In this document: positions 46,501-57,263 of the stretch, in pieces
Numbering within the stretch: position 1 is the first letter of the stretch
Layout of the letters: the number at the start of each line of letters is the position of its first letter
NCBI GenBank assembly: GCA_949361645.1
Contig: OX442432.1
Location: forward strand, 1,347,428 to 1,411,427
DNA: 64,000 nucleotides
Source: Spongilla lacustris
Lineage: Eukaryota; Porifera; Demospongiae; Spongillida; Spongillidae
Reading direction: 5' to 3'
The notes under the pieces: model-generated
Database searches by the model: none
Told to the model about the DNA's origin: nothing
The model's input: the letters and a program-made list of their open reading frames with translations, nothing else
Position numbers and translations under genes: made by a program

Positions 46501-46889
46501 TTAACACTGTGCACAGCTCCATAAACACTGAAGGCTTCCGTCAAATCTTCCTCAGTAACATTCAATGGCAGCTGGTCTACCTTTACTGTGTGCTGGGTGC
46601 CTGAAGAAGAGGGCAAACTGCACTTACTTGAAGCTGTGTGCAGTTTAGCGGAGATAGCTGTGCCATTTAGAGTCGTACCATTAAGCTTCTCTACTGCATG
46701 TAATGCATCTCTGAGCTTTGTGTAATTCACATATGCAAAGTTGAATGCAGTTTGAGTCCTATTGATTTTCATACTGTCTACATCACTTGGATTACCAGTG
46801 GCCAATTTTAAAGTGGTCTCGTCAGTGAGTGGAGACAACTGTTCTACTTTCACTGTGTATTGACTGGATGAGCACTTCTTATCAGCCAT
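43533..46889 (-). CDS. six-RRM, WWE and PARP catalytic domain protein (PARP10/14-like)
   Basis: One uninterrupted minus-strand exon with ATG at 46889 (MADKK) gives 1118 residues. An in-frame ATG at 46967 would add 26 poor residues. Six RRMs lie at about 10-84, 100-173, 199-273, 303-376, 398-472 and 500-577. The first five share the RNP1-like FNYAYVNY pattern. A KH-like or unassigned region follows, then a WWE domain at about 728-806 (HTWWWENGKRGYIEY, ending GFVRKIRR). The ART domain is at about 930-1118, with His996 in LFHGTS, Tyr1028 in GTGSYFAV and Ile1100 in SDIYVIY. H-Y-I in place of H-Y-E predicts mono-ADP-ribosylation, as in PARP10. Macrodomains are absent. The role is probably RNA-linked ADP-ribosylation in stress or antiviral response, which is inference. 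Confidence 0.92.
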   Translation of the reverse strand: MADKKCSSSQYTVKVEQLSPLTDETTLKLATGNPSDVDSMKINRTQTAFNFAYVNYTKLRDALHAVEKLNGTTLNGTAISAKLHTASSKCSLPSSSGTQHTVKVDQLPLNVTEEDLTEAFSVYGAVHSVKINTTLTAFNYAYVNYADLEDAKEAAEHLNATNLWGTPILVKVHKPDDGKQPFTSRTTDPKSNQTLSGKLHAVKVEQLPNHVTKEMLSNTFSACGSVKSVKINTSHTAFNYAYVNYAQLQNAEEAVQKLNGAKLWGTFITVKLHNCSNHHNVQLRQEKIFTAGQSSLQVQRDEQYTLKIDHLSGRVTEKDLIKIFGEHGKLKGVKLLETQTAFNYAYIYYSNMEDAEVAVSEFDGAEQYGVAMSVKLHTVSNKCRKQSGDQKETSYSQNCTLKVEHVPKCIKDRDLWDVFTPFGHVKSVNLVTTETDFNFACINYTELQDAEAAAYELDGSTVFSDHPISVKVQDPGDAEGIIPASALCHNAPDQLRASLSTVKVLLCSKPGTQVTITEEDLQDIFCHCGKIKYSLSIIDGNPPYAYINFEASLEAEAACALDGKVIMGHLLKVKLVTKQVESMDIRKIPCDPLVGKMMFSCYKDQIEAVRQGVKVQLHKLNSAIKLSGDTNQMSDVEKKIQDLLVTVQNSIAKTTIYLPCHHLPSFTNVLLENTIEKIETTHLISFKFINADGQSMPISEFVKQLSAIVQASKDPLQIVDFSSFLHTWSAPLQLADSNDTHTWWWENGKRGYIEYSSDVSGQLTQHFLSSPHVPLQLLIQAKIYKVDFTAMTQTNEASGFVRKIRRTKQTQPLSKNNCEHHPPHSLHIEVNGQIDSLDPAVYDLTSELEKLSVESKCELYHVDPIAAALLDITSLYCLEARVVSEALYMKGVKEYVDKVMLIVQKKCISYLKQIPCIGVPENWSLQTEKVVLVPIPRYSSEWNEVETLFHLTLKASQITKLERIQNKWLWEKFAFAKQRLGAKNNGGQVNEMKLFHGTSTTDPKKIYKSEQGFDFRYSSQGLWGTGSYFAVNASYSDKYAYQSELSAKEIILARVLIGDACHCAPDRSLKMPPLKACKATGVFENERYDSVTGHRNGSDIYVIYDHEKAYPTYLITYK

Positions 46890-47450
46890 AAAAATGGACC
46901 TGCTTGAGTTTTGTGCATGGTTGTTTGTATACAAATGTACATGTATGGTCAGGATTGAAAAATACATGTTTATAATACACTAGTAACAACAGGACACAAA
47001 ACAGAAGCACACACATACAACATGCATTGTCTAACGCATTATCAAGAAAGAATGGCCCTGGAGTTAGCTCTGATCAGGTCTACCTTACATTTGATTTATT
47101 GTGGTGGACTTAGACTGTCTGGTGACTAGCTGTTCAGCAAGTCTAGAAAGACTATGTTGAGCTTCTGATCTCCAACGTCCAAAAGACTCACTGAACCACC
47201 AGAGGAATGCAGACCCAACCTAACTCTTTACATTACTGTGGTGGCAGGTGCTTCCTCTTTTCAGTCTGCATTGCTGCTGATCCCGCCATCACACATGCTG
47301 CTTGAAGTGTTTTGTAACTGAGCATGCCTTTTAACAAGAAGCAACCGTTTCACTGGCCACTCAAACACTAGCTAATTGCTTATCGTTTGGTGATAGCCTA
47401 TACAATTTACATTGCAACGGGCAACCTCTCCTTTGATAAGTAGTCTGACG
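46890..47450. other. upstream region of the RRM-PARP gene
   Basis: No gene recognised. It should hold the promoter of the minus-strand RRM-PARP gene. Confidence 0.45.
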
Positions 47451-47529
47451 TAGCCACACCCTCGCGCTTTGCGGAGGTCTGGAGACATTGCAATACCAAG
47501 GCCCTCCGCAAAGCGCGAGGGTGTGGCTA
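47451..47529. repeat. perfect 27-bp inverted repeat (hairpin, 25-nt loop)
   Basis: The left arm 47451-47477 and right arm 47503-47529 are exact inverse complements (tagccacaccctcgcgcttt... against ...aaagcgcgagggtgtggcta). It may be a foldback element or a structured RNA. No target duplication was seen. Confidence 0.9.
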
Positions 47530-47569
47530 GCCAAAAAATTTCGGCTGACCGTGACGATACCCGGCACTG

Positions 47570-47571
<2 letters not shown>

Positions 47572-47630
<59 letters not shown>
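47572..47630. repeat. (GT)n microsatellite
   Basis: Pure GT run that ends against a 100-bp inverted-repeat element. Confidence 0.95.
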
Positions 47631-47632
<2 letters not shown>

Positions 47633-47636
47633 CGTG

Positions 47637-47736
47637 CAGTGGCGGAAGGGGCGTGCCCTAGAAGATCTTGTTCATGTACGCAGAAAGCACCCAGTTTCTG
47701 TAATGGCGTCCCACTCGAATCTTGGATCCGCCACTG
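47637..47736. mobile_element. 100-bp MITE with CAGTGGCGGA termini
   Basis: Begins CAGTGGCGGA and ends TCCGCCACTG, a perfect 10-bp TIR of the sort found at hAT ends. The flanks are GT/GCGT repeats on both sides, so a target duplication cannot be judged. Confidence 0.75.
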
Positions 47737-49355
47737 ATGTGTAAGTGTGTGCGTGCGTGCATGTGTGTTTTGTGTCATAATTTGAGTACGTAGTTTCTGC
47801 ACGCACAAATCGCACGCGGTGTACGTGTAGGCCTAGGCCTACCTAATTTGTGTTTACAGTAGGCTTATATCGATGTGTCAAAATCAGTGTGAGTGTGTGG
47901 TCAAATGAAGCGATTACTGTACCTTAGGAGGCTTTGCATGTCTGATCCAAGCTCGCCAACACAACCAGAAATCTAATAATCTCTAGAGGCTCTACAATAA
48001 CACTATACGAGTGGACAGAAGGTTCATAATTAGAACATTACATGTACATTTTAAATATGGGCATTTTCCATCATGGCTCCCCGATAACTCAAAATAGCTC
48101 TATCACGGATGTTTCGGATTGGAAACTAAGGTCCTAAAAAGAATATACGGTATCGCTCATTCTAAGCAATGTTTAATGAGCTCATTATCGCTACCGTTTT
48201 GTGATATACGTTTCGAAAACAGTTTCTTGCTCAATACAACTCTCTTGTCATATCTAAAGGTAGCACCCACATAATCTATCACTTTCCTAACAGAGCATAT
48301 ATTTGCGCACCAGTTTTCTAACGCAAGATGGCAATACGCATGCTCGTTTTGATAGTTATGTGCGCACCATTTAGAAACCTACTACCAAAGTTTGACATAC
48401 AGCGGGCAAGGCGCGCAAAACCAAAAGGTCAGACATACTAAATAGTAAAGAGAAGAGTTAAGTCCACAAGTCTATCTGATTGGCAATGTGAGAACGATAA
48501 TTTTACGCGTACAGTAGCTGCTGCATATTTGTGAATAATTATCCACTGCCGGCAGGATTTGCGGAAGGCGGGTGATAAATCATCGTGGTAAATGTACGCA
48601 CACAGCTTACAAGTGCAAGGTACTTGCTGGAAGTCTGCAGCAAGCACTTGCAATAAATGTAAACGAACCCTGAATGCGTTTGCAAACCCTGCAAGATGAC
48701 TATAGATGTCCCTAAAAAGCCCATTGTCCCTTTTCAGTGGTATGCTAACAAAGCTGAAGGATGCATAGTAAGAAATAAGGGGGGGGGGGGGGGGGGGGGG
48801 GGAGAATGAAGTCTATTTGTCTGGCCAAGCACACTGATCAAACATATTCAGGTCATTGCACCAGCTACTGTAACCGATCCTGGTCATCCCAGGCCACCAG
48901 TAGCACCACACACCCTGAATGCGCTTGCAAACCCTGCAAGATGACTATAAACAGGGTCATCTGGCTTTCTTCAGGCCAGCTTCTGATTCAATAATATTAC
49001 TTGATATCTTGGTCCACTGTGGCAGGGAGGTCATAATGCACCAGTTCACCTACAAGAAGTGAAGTATATATGGTGTGGTCTCCAACAGTCCCCCTGATGA
49101 GTGCATAGTCAAAGTCCCTACAGGAGGCAGAGTTAAGTGCAATAGCCAATGACATTGAGGCACATGCCCAATTCACCAGCCACAACTGTGTGTGCAGAGA
49201 CACTCAATGTGCGTTGCCAAGAAATGCATAAAAAATTAGGAATGTCATTGTTGGTGGTGAACCTTCTGCACTTCTACGTAAGGAGGCAAGCTCCATTCTT
49301 AGTAGAGAGGGGAAAATGGCTCAGATAAAGGAAGCTGGCATAGTGGACAGAAGGC
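47737..49355. other. intergenic with direct repeat, possible transposon debris
   Basis: A segment of about 40 nt (ccctgaatgcg, then ttgcaaaccctgcaagatga) occurs at about 48670 and again at about 48911. A poly-G run lies at 48780-48802. Minus-strand frames at 48997-49203 look protein-like but match no family I know. Confidence 0.45.
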
Positions 49356-49904
49356 TTGCTCATTAAGGCTGCTGTTTCTATAACACGGAGCAAAATGCAG
49401 AGAGAAATTCCATCCATCCTAAGTGATGTGATGGCCACTGCAACCATGTTCAGAAATATACTGGCACAATTTGGCCATTGCCATGAACTGTATGATGGTA
49501 GCTACATCAATGAATACAATGCCAGTCAACTCAGTAGGTAAAATACATCAGTTCAATGAGTTTTTTTTAATTTGCTTACAATAGCTACTGCCACACCCAG
49601 CTTTAGGGAAAGTTTCAGGAAAGCATTTCCTCCAATCAAAATACACCTCCTGGGAAGACCATACATTACCGGCAATGGGCCAACAGAATGCATGTCGGGT
49701 TTGGTCTACTTGGAGAGTACCGAATCTATACATGCAAAGGTCAATTCCCTGTTCTCCCGATACAACACCATGCATGACAAGGTTGTTCAAAGACAACTGT
49801 GCATAGTCAAGCACCTCACATACCACCACCAAAAAACAGAAAGCAGTTGTTTCGTTCCCCTCGTACATGTGATACTCGTACACGGCATGAATATACGCGC
49901 GTAA
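49356..49904 (+). pseudogene. remnant of a transposon-like gene (ESIHA-type C-terminus)
   Basis: Plus-strand fragments in neighbouring frames: an N-terminal piece ending NEYNASQLS, then SFRESFRKAFPPIKIHLLG, then GLVYLESTESIHAKVNSL and VQRQLCIVKHL. From memory, this order resembles the C-terminal region of the same multicopy family proposed for 17.7-19.1 kb. Stops and frame changes show decay. The assignment is tentative. Confidence 0.3.
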
Positions 49905-51568
49905 AAGTGCCATTGTTTGGTGACACACAACTTCCCCAGAATTATCGTTCTCGATTTCAGACAAGACGAGAAGGGTTCGTTAAGGACTTAACTTTACCTG
50001 GCAAGTCGGCTTTTTGGCCTTTTTTTGCGCCGTTTGGCGAATATACTGCACCTGCTGCGACATATCAGTTTCAAGCGGTCCGCTTTCGAGTCCCAGGGCA
50101 TAAAGCAGAAATGTACACCAAGCACGTGATTGCTACAGTGCAAAGAGCAAAGGTCATTGGCGTATGTTCTGCTATAAACAAGTTTTTTTTACTTGTTGGT
50201 ACCTTGAACAGCTGCAAATTCCAACGGGCATTACGTTGTCGGGGTGGTTGCTATGGGATGACGCAAGTACATTTCAATATTACTTTATTGAACTTTGTTT
50301 CCCACATTTCTACGAGCGCAAACATCCGTGCTATGGAGCTTGCACAACGAGTATGAATTATGCATCCCAAAAAGTCATCATCAATGCCTTTAATATGTCA
50401 TCTGCTATGATCCAAATATTGCTGCTGGTACAATTGGATACCCAAAAACAACACCTCAATCTTTATAATAGCATAAATTATCGAAAGACCAGTCAAGTTA
50501 TAGTTGCACAGATAAGTTATAAGATCCAAGCGATAAAATGTCAAAAATAGTCAGGGTGCACAGGCTGTGATCTGTTTGCAATTGCAACAGCTACAGCGCT
50601 TTGCAGTGGTGAATTACCGCATCGAGGATATGGGATCAAATTAAAAATGCAATGCGGATCCACCGGGCAAATTGTTTTGAGAGCCGATTGATTGATGATG
50701 CTGTTACTATTAATAGTCATACAGAGGGCATGAAAAAGGTCAAGTACCCGTATCTGGAGGGACATGCACCCAGGCATATAACCCTATTGCCATTGTAATG
50801 TCAAGAGTACTTGGTCCAGTTTCCCTGATCTTTCTGAGAGAGCTAGGTCGTAGGCTCTAAGCCACAACTGGTGACACCAAAAGCTACAGCTACCTGCTCC
50901 AGCGCCTTTCAGTGGCTGTACAAAGAGGCAATGCAGCCGGAACATTTTTTTCACCTTCCACTAGGGGGTTGTTTTTAGGATTTTAGTGTTAGTGTTTGTG
51001 TATAAATTTCAAATTATATCCCTGGAATGATTATACAGCATCTAAATACTACACCAAAACAATACACACCAATATAGCCAAGTAACAAGGCCAGCTGGAT
51101 CTGGCAAGGATGTCTCGAGCCATTAGGGTTAGGTTAAGTCTGCCTGATAGCTCCTGCCTCACTCTCACTTCCATTACAATTGCAGTGGTCTTCTAGCATT
51201 TGAAGCTTGATTTGTTGTTTTGAATCTTAACTAGTAAAACATAAATAGAATTTCATAATTTTCATTCAAGTTATTTATTAGCAATAATTATATAATTATT
51301 ATTACAGAATAAATGGACATACACAAATACATTGATATATGTTTAAACATATACAACTAGACTACACACAATGTACACAAAATGCTAACTGTACCTACCC
51401 TACATCACTTTGACTGATGTATTACTGTATATTATTATTTTCATTTTATTGTCAAAGTTTAATAATGCGGTTAATATTTGCATAACTTAACCATTGTATG
51501 ATAATCCTATTAAAGAATTGTATTCGTTTTAAAAAAGCACTGCATTCTTTTGTGTATACCGGTATATA
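49905..51568. other. intergenic, nothing recognised
   Basis: Short frames only. No element ends or conserved motifs were identified. Confidence 0.45.
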
Positions 51569-51880
51569 GATAGTATCCACAGAGAAGTGCATTCCAATGT
51601 TATGTCACACCAATTGGTGGGAATGACTCAAATGGTGGTGGATGGGAATTATACTTATTTCAAGCATTAAAAACTTCATTTTGTTCGCCCGCTACCAAGA
51701 CAAGTAATATTTTTAGCTTACTGAGATAAAAACAAAAACAGTGCTTCAGTGAAAAATGTTCCTTTTAAAAGGCCTGAAACACGTATAATTCTCATCTGCC
51801 ACCATTTAATTATTCCCACCAGTGGGTGTGACGTAACATTGGAAAGCACCCTGCATGTTCCCATCTCCGTGGATACTATC
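51569..51880. mobile_element. 312-bp inverted-repeat element
   Basis: The left end gatagtatccacagagaagt, through attccaatgttatgtcacacc, is mirrored at the right end (ggtgtgacgtaacattggaa ... ccgtggatactatc). The inverse match covers about 43-57 bp with mismatches and a small indel. The interior is non-coding. The superfamily is unknown. Confidence 0.7.
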
Positions 51881-52059
51881 ACACTTAATTAACTGTGGAC
51901 AGGCCGTAATTCCATTCCAAAGGTGCCTCAGTTCTAATCTGAGCCACCAGGGTACATATGATTTGAATTTGTAATGATTCACCGATCCTATTTTTAAGTA
52001 ACAGTTCATAACTTACAGATTGGTACACTTAAAACCTGGCCTTGTGCCTAAGCCACAGT

Positions 52060-52066
52060 ACACACA

Positions 52067-52119
<53 letters not shown>

Positions 52120-52135
52120 ACTCACACACACAAAC
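52060..52135. repeat. (CA)n microsatellite
   Basis: CA run with TA and CT interruptions, downstream of the F-box gene. Confidence 0.9.
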
Positions 52136-52252
52136 AGTACACATGTACAGTGAGGCAGGTAATCATAAGCAGCTGCTCGTACATGTATTCACATAGATAA
52201 CACATGTACACACCAACAGATGACAAGAAAAACATGAAGCAATATTTGTCAA

Positions 52253-53794
52253 TTACCTCCTCCACCAACCCTTTCTCCTTTTAACTGGCTGGGGAAGTGA
52301 AGTGGGTGGGTCTTGCCTGTCCTGTCCAAGGTGAATACCCATAACACACCTCGTTGAGCAGTTCCAGTACAGAACAGTTGGAATGTCCTTGGAACAGAGA
52401 TGAGAGATATCATCCAGCCACAGGGTATCAACAACACAGAGGAACTCAATGCGATGTGGGCCTGTGCCACCATATATAGCAAAGTTGCAGTGTTTGGCAA
52501 TAACAGTTCCCGTCTGGGTAGATACCACAAGGAGCGTGTCGTATGGCTCCAATCCAATTAGGGAGTAGACATGCCCGAGTGCCAATAACTTCATGTTATC
52601 GTACTGCAGGCCACCAACATCTATTGTTACAGCACTCTGCTTCACACACGACTGAACATCTGACACGTGAAGGTGATGTCCACAGAGAAAGGCTACAAGG
52701 CTCTTGTCACATGAGACCACACTGTTTACATCCAGGGTCCTCCCCTTGTCTTTAACGATTGGCACTTGCAAGGGACGGTGGACTGTGAGTGTTGGAGGGT
52801 CTAGGGTGAGGATGTAGGAGGTGACTGTGTCAACCAGTTGGTGAAGGATCAGGTGAGACCTACAGAAGCCGCTGTCACTACAGTCACTGGGGCTACCCGA
52901 ATTATAAGGTAGGACACAAATGCTTCTCTGGCCATTTTCAACAGCCAAACGTGATGCCGGTGATTTTAGAGTTACATGCCACGGAATTGTCCGAGGAGTC
53001 CGGCCGAAGCTCCTTCCAAGCGTGATAACCTTTAATCGCCAGCACAGTTCCGATGTAGAAGGGCGTTTAGGGTCGTTGGGGTGTGGTAGACCCACCGTAC
53101 CTACCAGAACGAGGAAACACTTAGCGCAGCAGCCTACAGTCAGGCCAGAGTCGTACAGAGAGTCCATCCGCCAACGGTAAACATTAGGTGCTGGGCATAC
53201 GGATAAGTCGTAACCTGTCCATATTCCACTGGCAGTCGCGTACAATATGAAGTTTGAGTTCATACAAGCCCATATCACCCTGTTCTCCGATATAGCCTCT
53301 GCGTATGTACGAAAAACGTGTAATTGTGTGAGCGAGTCCGACGTCACTCTTTCGACCGTTGTCTGGACAGGTTTGAAGTCCTTGTAGTGAGTACGTAAAA
53401 TGAGGTTCCCGTCGGAGGTGTTGAATTCGTAGTGCACATCAAATGGAGTCGGTTTCCAAGGGACATAGTTGGTGGTAAGCGGAAGGGTAGTCAGGGATAG
53501 TCGCTGTCTCCTGGCGGCCACCAACAAAGCTCTGTAGTTTGCATATCGCCGTCTCTCCTTATATACGATGGTACTTGAGAGACCGAACGTGACGCATGCG
53601 TTCCTGAAATACGCATCGAGATCGCAGACGAGGCGGTTCCAACGCTTATTAACCAAGCTGCACCGTATCACGTCGTCAACGAGCAAGTACAGGAATATTC
53701 TCAACACCAATTCCGGTGGCAGCTCAGATACTAAATCCACTTTGTCTTGATTTTCATCCAGAGACCTGGCAACATCCTCAGACACTACCGACAT
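52253..53794 (-). CDS. F-box protein, single exon
   Basis: An intact 513-residue minus-strand frame with ATG at 53794. Residues about 22-60 form an F-box (LPPELVLRIFLYLLVDDVI, then CSLVNKRWNRLVCD), which binds SKP1 in SCF ubiquitin ligases. The remaining 450 residues are beta-strand-like with no repeat I can name. They could be a propeller-type substrate domain. The C-terminus is basic (KRRKGWWRR). A second copy of its 3' half lies at 39622-40316 on the other strand. The start is only 189 bp from the reticulon stop upstream, on the same strand. The substrate is unknown. Confidence 0.85.
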   Translation of the reverse strand: MSVVSEDVARSLDENQDKVDLVSELPPELVLRIFLYLLVDDVIRCSLVNKRWNRLVCDLDAYFRNACVTFGLSSTIVYKERRRYANYRALLVAARRQRLSLTTLPLTTNYVPWKPTPFDVHYEFNTSDGNLILRTHYKDFKPVQTTVERVTSDSLTQLHVFRTYAEAISENRVIWACMNSNFILYATASGIWTGYDLSVCPAPNVYRWRMDSLYDSGLTVGCCAKCFLVLVGTVGLPHPNDPKRPSTSELCWRLKVITLGRSFGRTPRTIPWHVTLKSPASRLAVENGQRSICVLPYNSGSPSDCSDSGFCRSHLILHQLVDTVTSYILTLDPPTLTVHRPLQVPIVKDKGRTLDVNSVVSCDKSLVAFLCGHHLHVSDVQSCVKQSAVTIDVGGLQYDNMKLLALGHVYSLIGLEPYDTLLVVSTQTGTVIAKHCNFAIYGGTGPHRIEFLCVVDTLWLDDISHLCSKDIPTVLYWNCSTRCVMGIHLGQDRQDPPTSLPQPVKRRKGWWRR

Positions 53795-53983
53795 TTTTAC
53801 GAGTGCTGTAATTAATCATACATACCATCCATGCTGTACAAACCTCTTTCTTTCTCCCCAACCCTAACACCGAAAAGGTGTTAAACGGTGCTCAGTATAC
53901 CAAACAAAAGTTATGTGTACCACACGAATACAGGGGGTGGGGTGCTAGGCATGACTTCATTACTAGGGGGTGGGGCAGAAGGC

Positions 53984-54053
53984 CTACTCCTTCTTGTTCT
54001 TTCCAATGATAGGAATGCGTTCCCTCACACTGCAAGGGTGAAAGATACATATC

Positions 54054-54151
<98 letters not shown>

Positions 54152-55375
54152 CAAACACATACTTGGCAATAAACTGAGACACTGTGCCTATCACAGTCTG
54201 CAATGTATCATCAATCTTGGACTGTAGGGCCAGAAACACGATTAGTCAATATTCTGACTGTGTAATGCCCCCTAGGATGTCAAACATTCCATAGCTAGAT
54301 ATGTTAAGGCCACCACTAGCCCCACCCCAGGTACACACCAGAGCTTTTTTTTAGTGTGCACACGTTTACAGACAGTGCCTTACAAAAAGAGGAACACTCA
54401 CCTGGAACCGACTGTACACATACGGCACGGTGAAGGCAAGTGCAACCACTGCAGCAACAACAAGAACAAATAGTAAACCTTCTTTGGACTGCACCCCTGC
54501 TTCTAACACTTACACGTGAACAGAATGTTCAAGAATGATAGAGAATTGGTTACGCTGGATGCAATCCACAGCAACAAGCCAAACTTTTTTTTTTTGGGTG
54601 GGATGGAAGGATGGGAAGGAAGCCTTTGTTAAAAAAACATACATGTTCCACCGCAACATGAGTGCTAGCAGTGCCATGGTGTGGCCCGTGCAGCACAAAG
54701 TACCAGTGAATTGCCCCTGACCATGTCATTACAAATGAAAATTTACGGTGTATGTTTAATAGGGGATGGGATCATTTTCTGGACAGCATGCCTACTAGTT
54801 ATATACAAACATTAGCTAAATATTAGCAGTCCATACAACCTCTCGATACGTTGGTCTCAGCACAATGAAACCATCAGGAATGCCAATAAGAATGAAGCAC
54901 TTCAATGGCTGCATTAATGTATTAATGTTACACTTACAATGAGAGAAGACTTGACATTCTTGAACAGAAGCAGTTGGAGCAGACAGTTAAATGAACAGTT
55001 GAGTTCTTGTACAATACACCTTGTCCATTCCACCATCTGTTTGGAGGCGAAGTATAGTCACCCCACTTCACACACATCACTTATGAGTATTAAATTTATG
55101 GTTCAATATTTCTGTTACGAGATATATAAAACCAATCATTTCAAATGAGCTGAAGGGATGTGTAAGGCCAGAACCCAAGGGATGTGTAAGGCCAGAACCC
55201 ACGGCATGTGTAAGGCCAGAACCCAAGGGATGTGTAAGGCCAGAACCCAGTATTTAATGCCCTGTTTTAAAAATCCTCATGGCTAGTGTGCCACACTTTA
55301 GGCACCTCTAATAACTGGGCATTTGACTGCTTTGAAGTTTGCAGCGCACATGTAGAATACCCACCTGTCTCCACT

Positions 55376-55454
<79 letters not shown>

Positions 55455-57263
55455 CATACTTCGCCTTCAGGGATACGCATGTCACTGTTCAAGTAGGCAC
55501 TAGCAGGAGAGAAATTACAATCATCACATGTTAGATGATGTACAAGAGTGCCTTACACAATCATCACATGCACTTATGCAATCATCACATGCACAATCAT
55601 CACATGCACTTATGCAATCATTGCATGCACAATCATCACATGCACTTATGCAATCATTCCATGCACTTATTCATCAGTGCCTTATGCACATAATACAATC
55701 AATTGCATGCACAAGAGTGCCTAATACAATCATCACATACCCAGGAGTGCTTAATACAATCATCCCATGCACAGGAGTGCTTAATACAATCATCACATGC
55801 ACAGGAGTGCTTAATACAATCATCCCATGCACAGGAGTGCTTAATACAATCATCACATGCCCAGGAGTGCTTAATACAATCATCACATACCCAGGAGTGC
55901 TTAATACAATCATCACATGCCCAGGAGTGCTTAATACAATCATCCCATGCACAGGAGTGCTTAATACAATCATCACATGCCCAGGAGTGCTTAATACAAT
56001 CATCACATGCCCAGGAGTGCTTAATACAATCATCACATGCCCAGGAGTGCCTTATGCACACAGAGCACAAGCTGTGTCAACAAAAAATACATTCAACCAC
56101 TTGAGGTTGCCCCCTCTCACCAGACATGAAAGGAAGTGCACCAAAGACATGCACCAAACATATTGTCCACCTCTTCCCAACCCCCACCCCTGCACCAATG
56201 TATTCAATGCATACAGGGGACCTGGACCCAGACAGGCACAAGGACTACAAAAAACCTCTCTCCTTCCCCAGGACAGATGCACACCAAAACATTGACTTCA
56301 ATGAAGACCAGACATTGGTACTGTTACCATGGCAATACCTGAATGGATTACGGAGCTCCCTGTTGAAGAAGGAGTCTATGGCCAGCTTGGACACTGTGTA
56401 GGTGAGAGAGACCACCATGAAGGAGAGGAGGAGCAGGACCAGTGTGTGGAGGACCGTGTTCACCATGAGGGTCAGCAGAAGCACAAGGCACACACCCAAG
56501 ACCACCGCACTGAACTTGACATCTCGCCAGTAGATGATGTAAAGTACTACAGATGGTCAGGTACAGAGGAGGGCCAGGTAAGATGGTGGTCAAATGGGGC
56601 CTGGGGAGGGTGGAGGTAACATACTAGTGGGGTGGAGGATGTTGAGATAGCTGAGGTATCCCGTAGCAACTGTCGGTCCAATGAATGGCGACTCAACTTG
56701 AGCTGGTCGGGAAGTGGTTGGTGGAGCAACGGGTATGTCCTCTACATGCGAGGTCTTCTCTGTTGATGCACTCTTTAAGGTGAGGAATGCACCATATATG
56801 GCGATTATTTATAATTGCAACCCTCCCGTGACGCTATGTCATCCATGTTGTATTAAAAGGTTGAAGTTCAGTTCGTGCAGGTGCAACGCCCGCGTTTTTA
56901 ATTCTTAAGAAGGGAATTCAAGTTTTCAACTCTGCATATAGCCTACGCTCATGTGGCATTCCAGACGCTACCCTGATACCCATGGACATAGCTATGCTAA
57001 ATACCGTCACCTAAGGCGCCTTACATGTTAATGAAAATTAATCATTAGAGCCGAAGCCAAAATACTTCCCCATACATACATTGTAAGGCGAAATGGCTTT
57101 GTCAGCAAAAATGAACACATAGTGGCAGTACCGTTTCGTCAGGTCCATAAAGCTCCGAGTCATCTATCTCACTAGTGACAGTTTGTGGTGAGGCCGCCAC
57201 TTCGCTCCCAGACTCTGAGACGTTTACGTAGCCTTGATCTTCTTGCTCCGTTTTCTGAGCCAT
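53984..57263 (-). CDS. reticulon family protein (RHD)
   Basis: Nine minus-strand exons: 57263-57132, 56772-56625, 56546-56339, 55499-55460, 55036-54938, 54583-54514, 54448-54402, 54221-54163 and 54029-53984. Phases agree throughout and give 282 residues. Reticulons are hairpin membrane proteins that curve ER tubules. An acidic N-terminus (MAQKTEQEDQGYVNVSES) precedes the reticulon homology domain. The domain starts YIIYWRDVKFSAVVLG and has a first long hydrophobic hairpin ending RELRNPF, then an AYL segment. A loop with ELNCSF follows, then a second hydrophobic stretch (LLLWIASSV ... LAFTVPYVYSRFQ) and SKIDDTL. The C-terminus is GKNKKE, a lysine-rich tail as in other reticulons. The exon 6 acceptor follows an A run and is unusual. 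Introns hold CA repeats and minisatellites. Confidence 0.9.
54056..54147. repeat. (CA)n microsatellite in the last reticulon intron
   Basis: The array occupies most of the intron between reticulon exons 8 and 9. Confidence 0.95.
55146..55249. repeat. 24-bp minisatellite, about four units
   Basis: Tandem units with core gggatgtgtaaggccagaac in a reticulon intron. Confidence 0.9.
55378..55452. repeat. (CA)n microsatellite by a donor site
   Basis: On the minus strand the reticulon exon 4 donor (GAA|gtatgtag) runs straight into this GT array. Confidence 0.95.
55550..56060. repeat. minisatellite, 30-bp unit, in a reticulon intron
   Basis: Tandem units with core aggagtgcttaatacaatca, alternating cacatgc, cacatac and cccatgc endings. 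Shorter related units (caatcatcacatgcactta) lead in at 55550-55680. The unit length is a multiple of three, so long repetitive reading frames appear on both strands. These are not genes. Confidence 0.95.

Noticed and set aside
54510..54720. Plus-strand and shifted minus-strand frames around reticulon exon 6
   Set aside because: Only the minus-strand frame giving LLLWIASSV continues the reticulon domain in phase.
55528..56104. Long repetitive frames (NTIITCPGVL type and its reverse)
   Set aside because: Product of the 30-bp minisatellite in a reticulon intron. Good splice sites on both sides place it within the intron.
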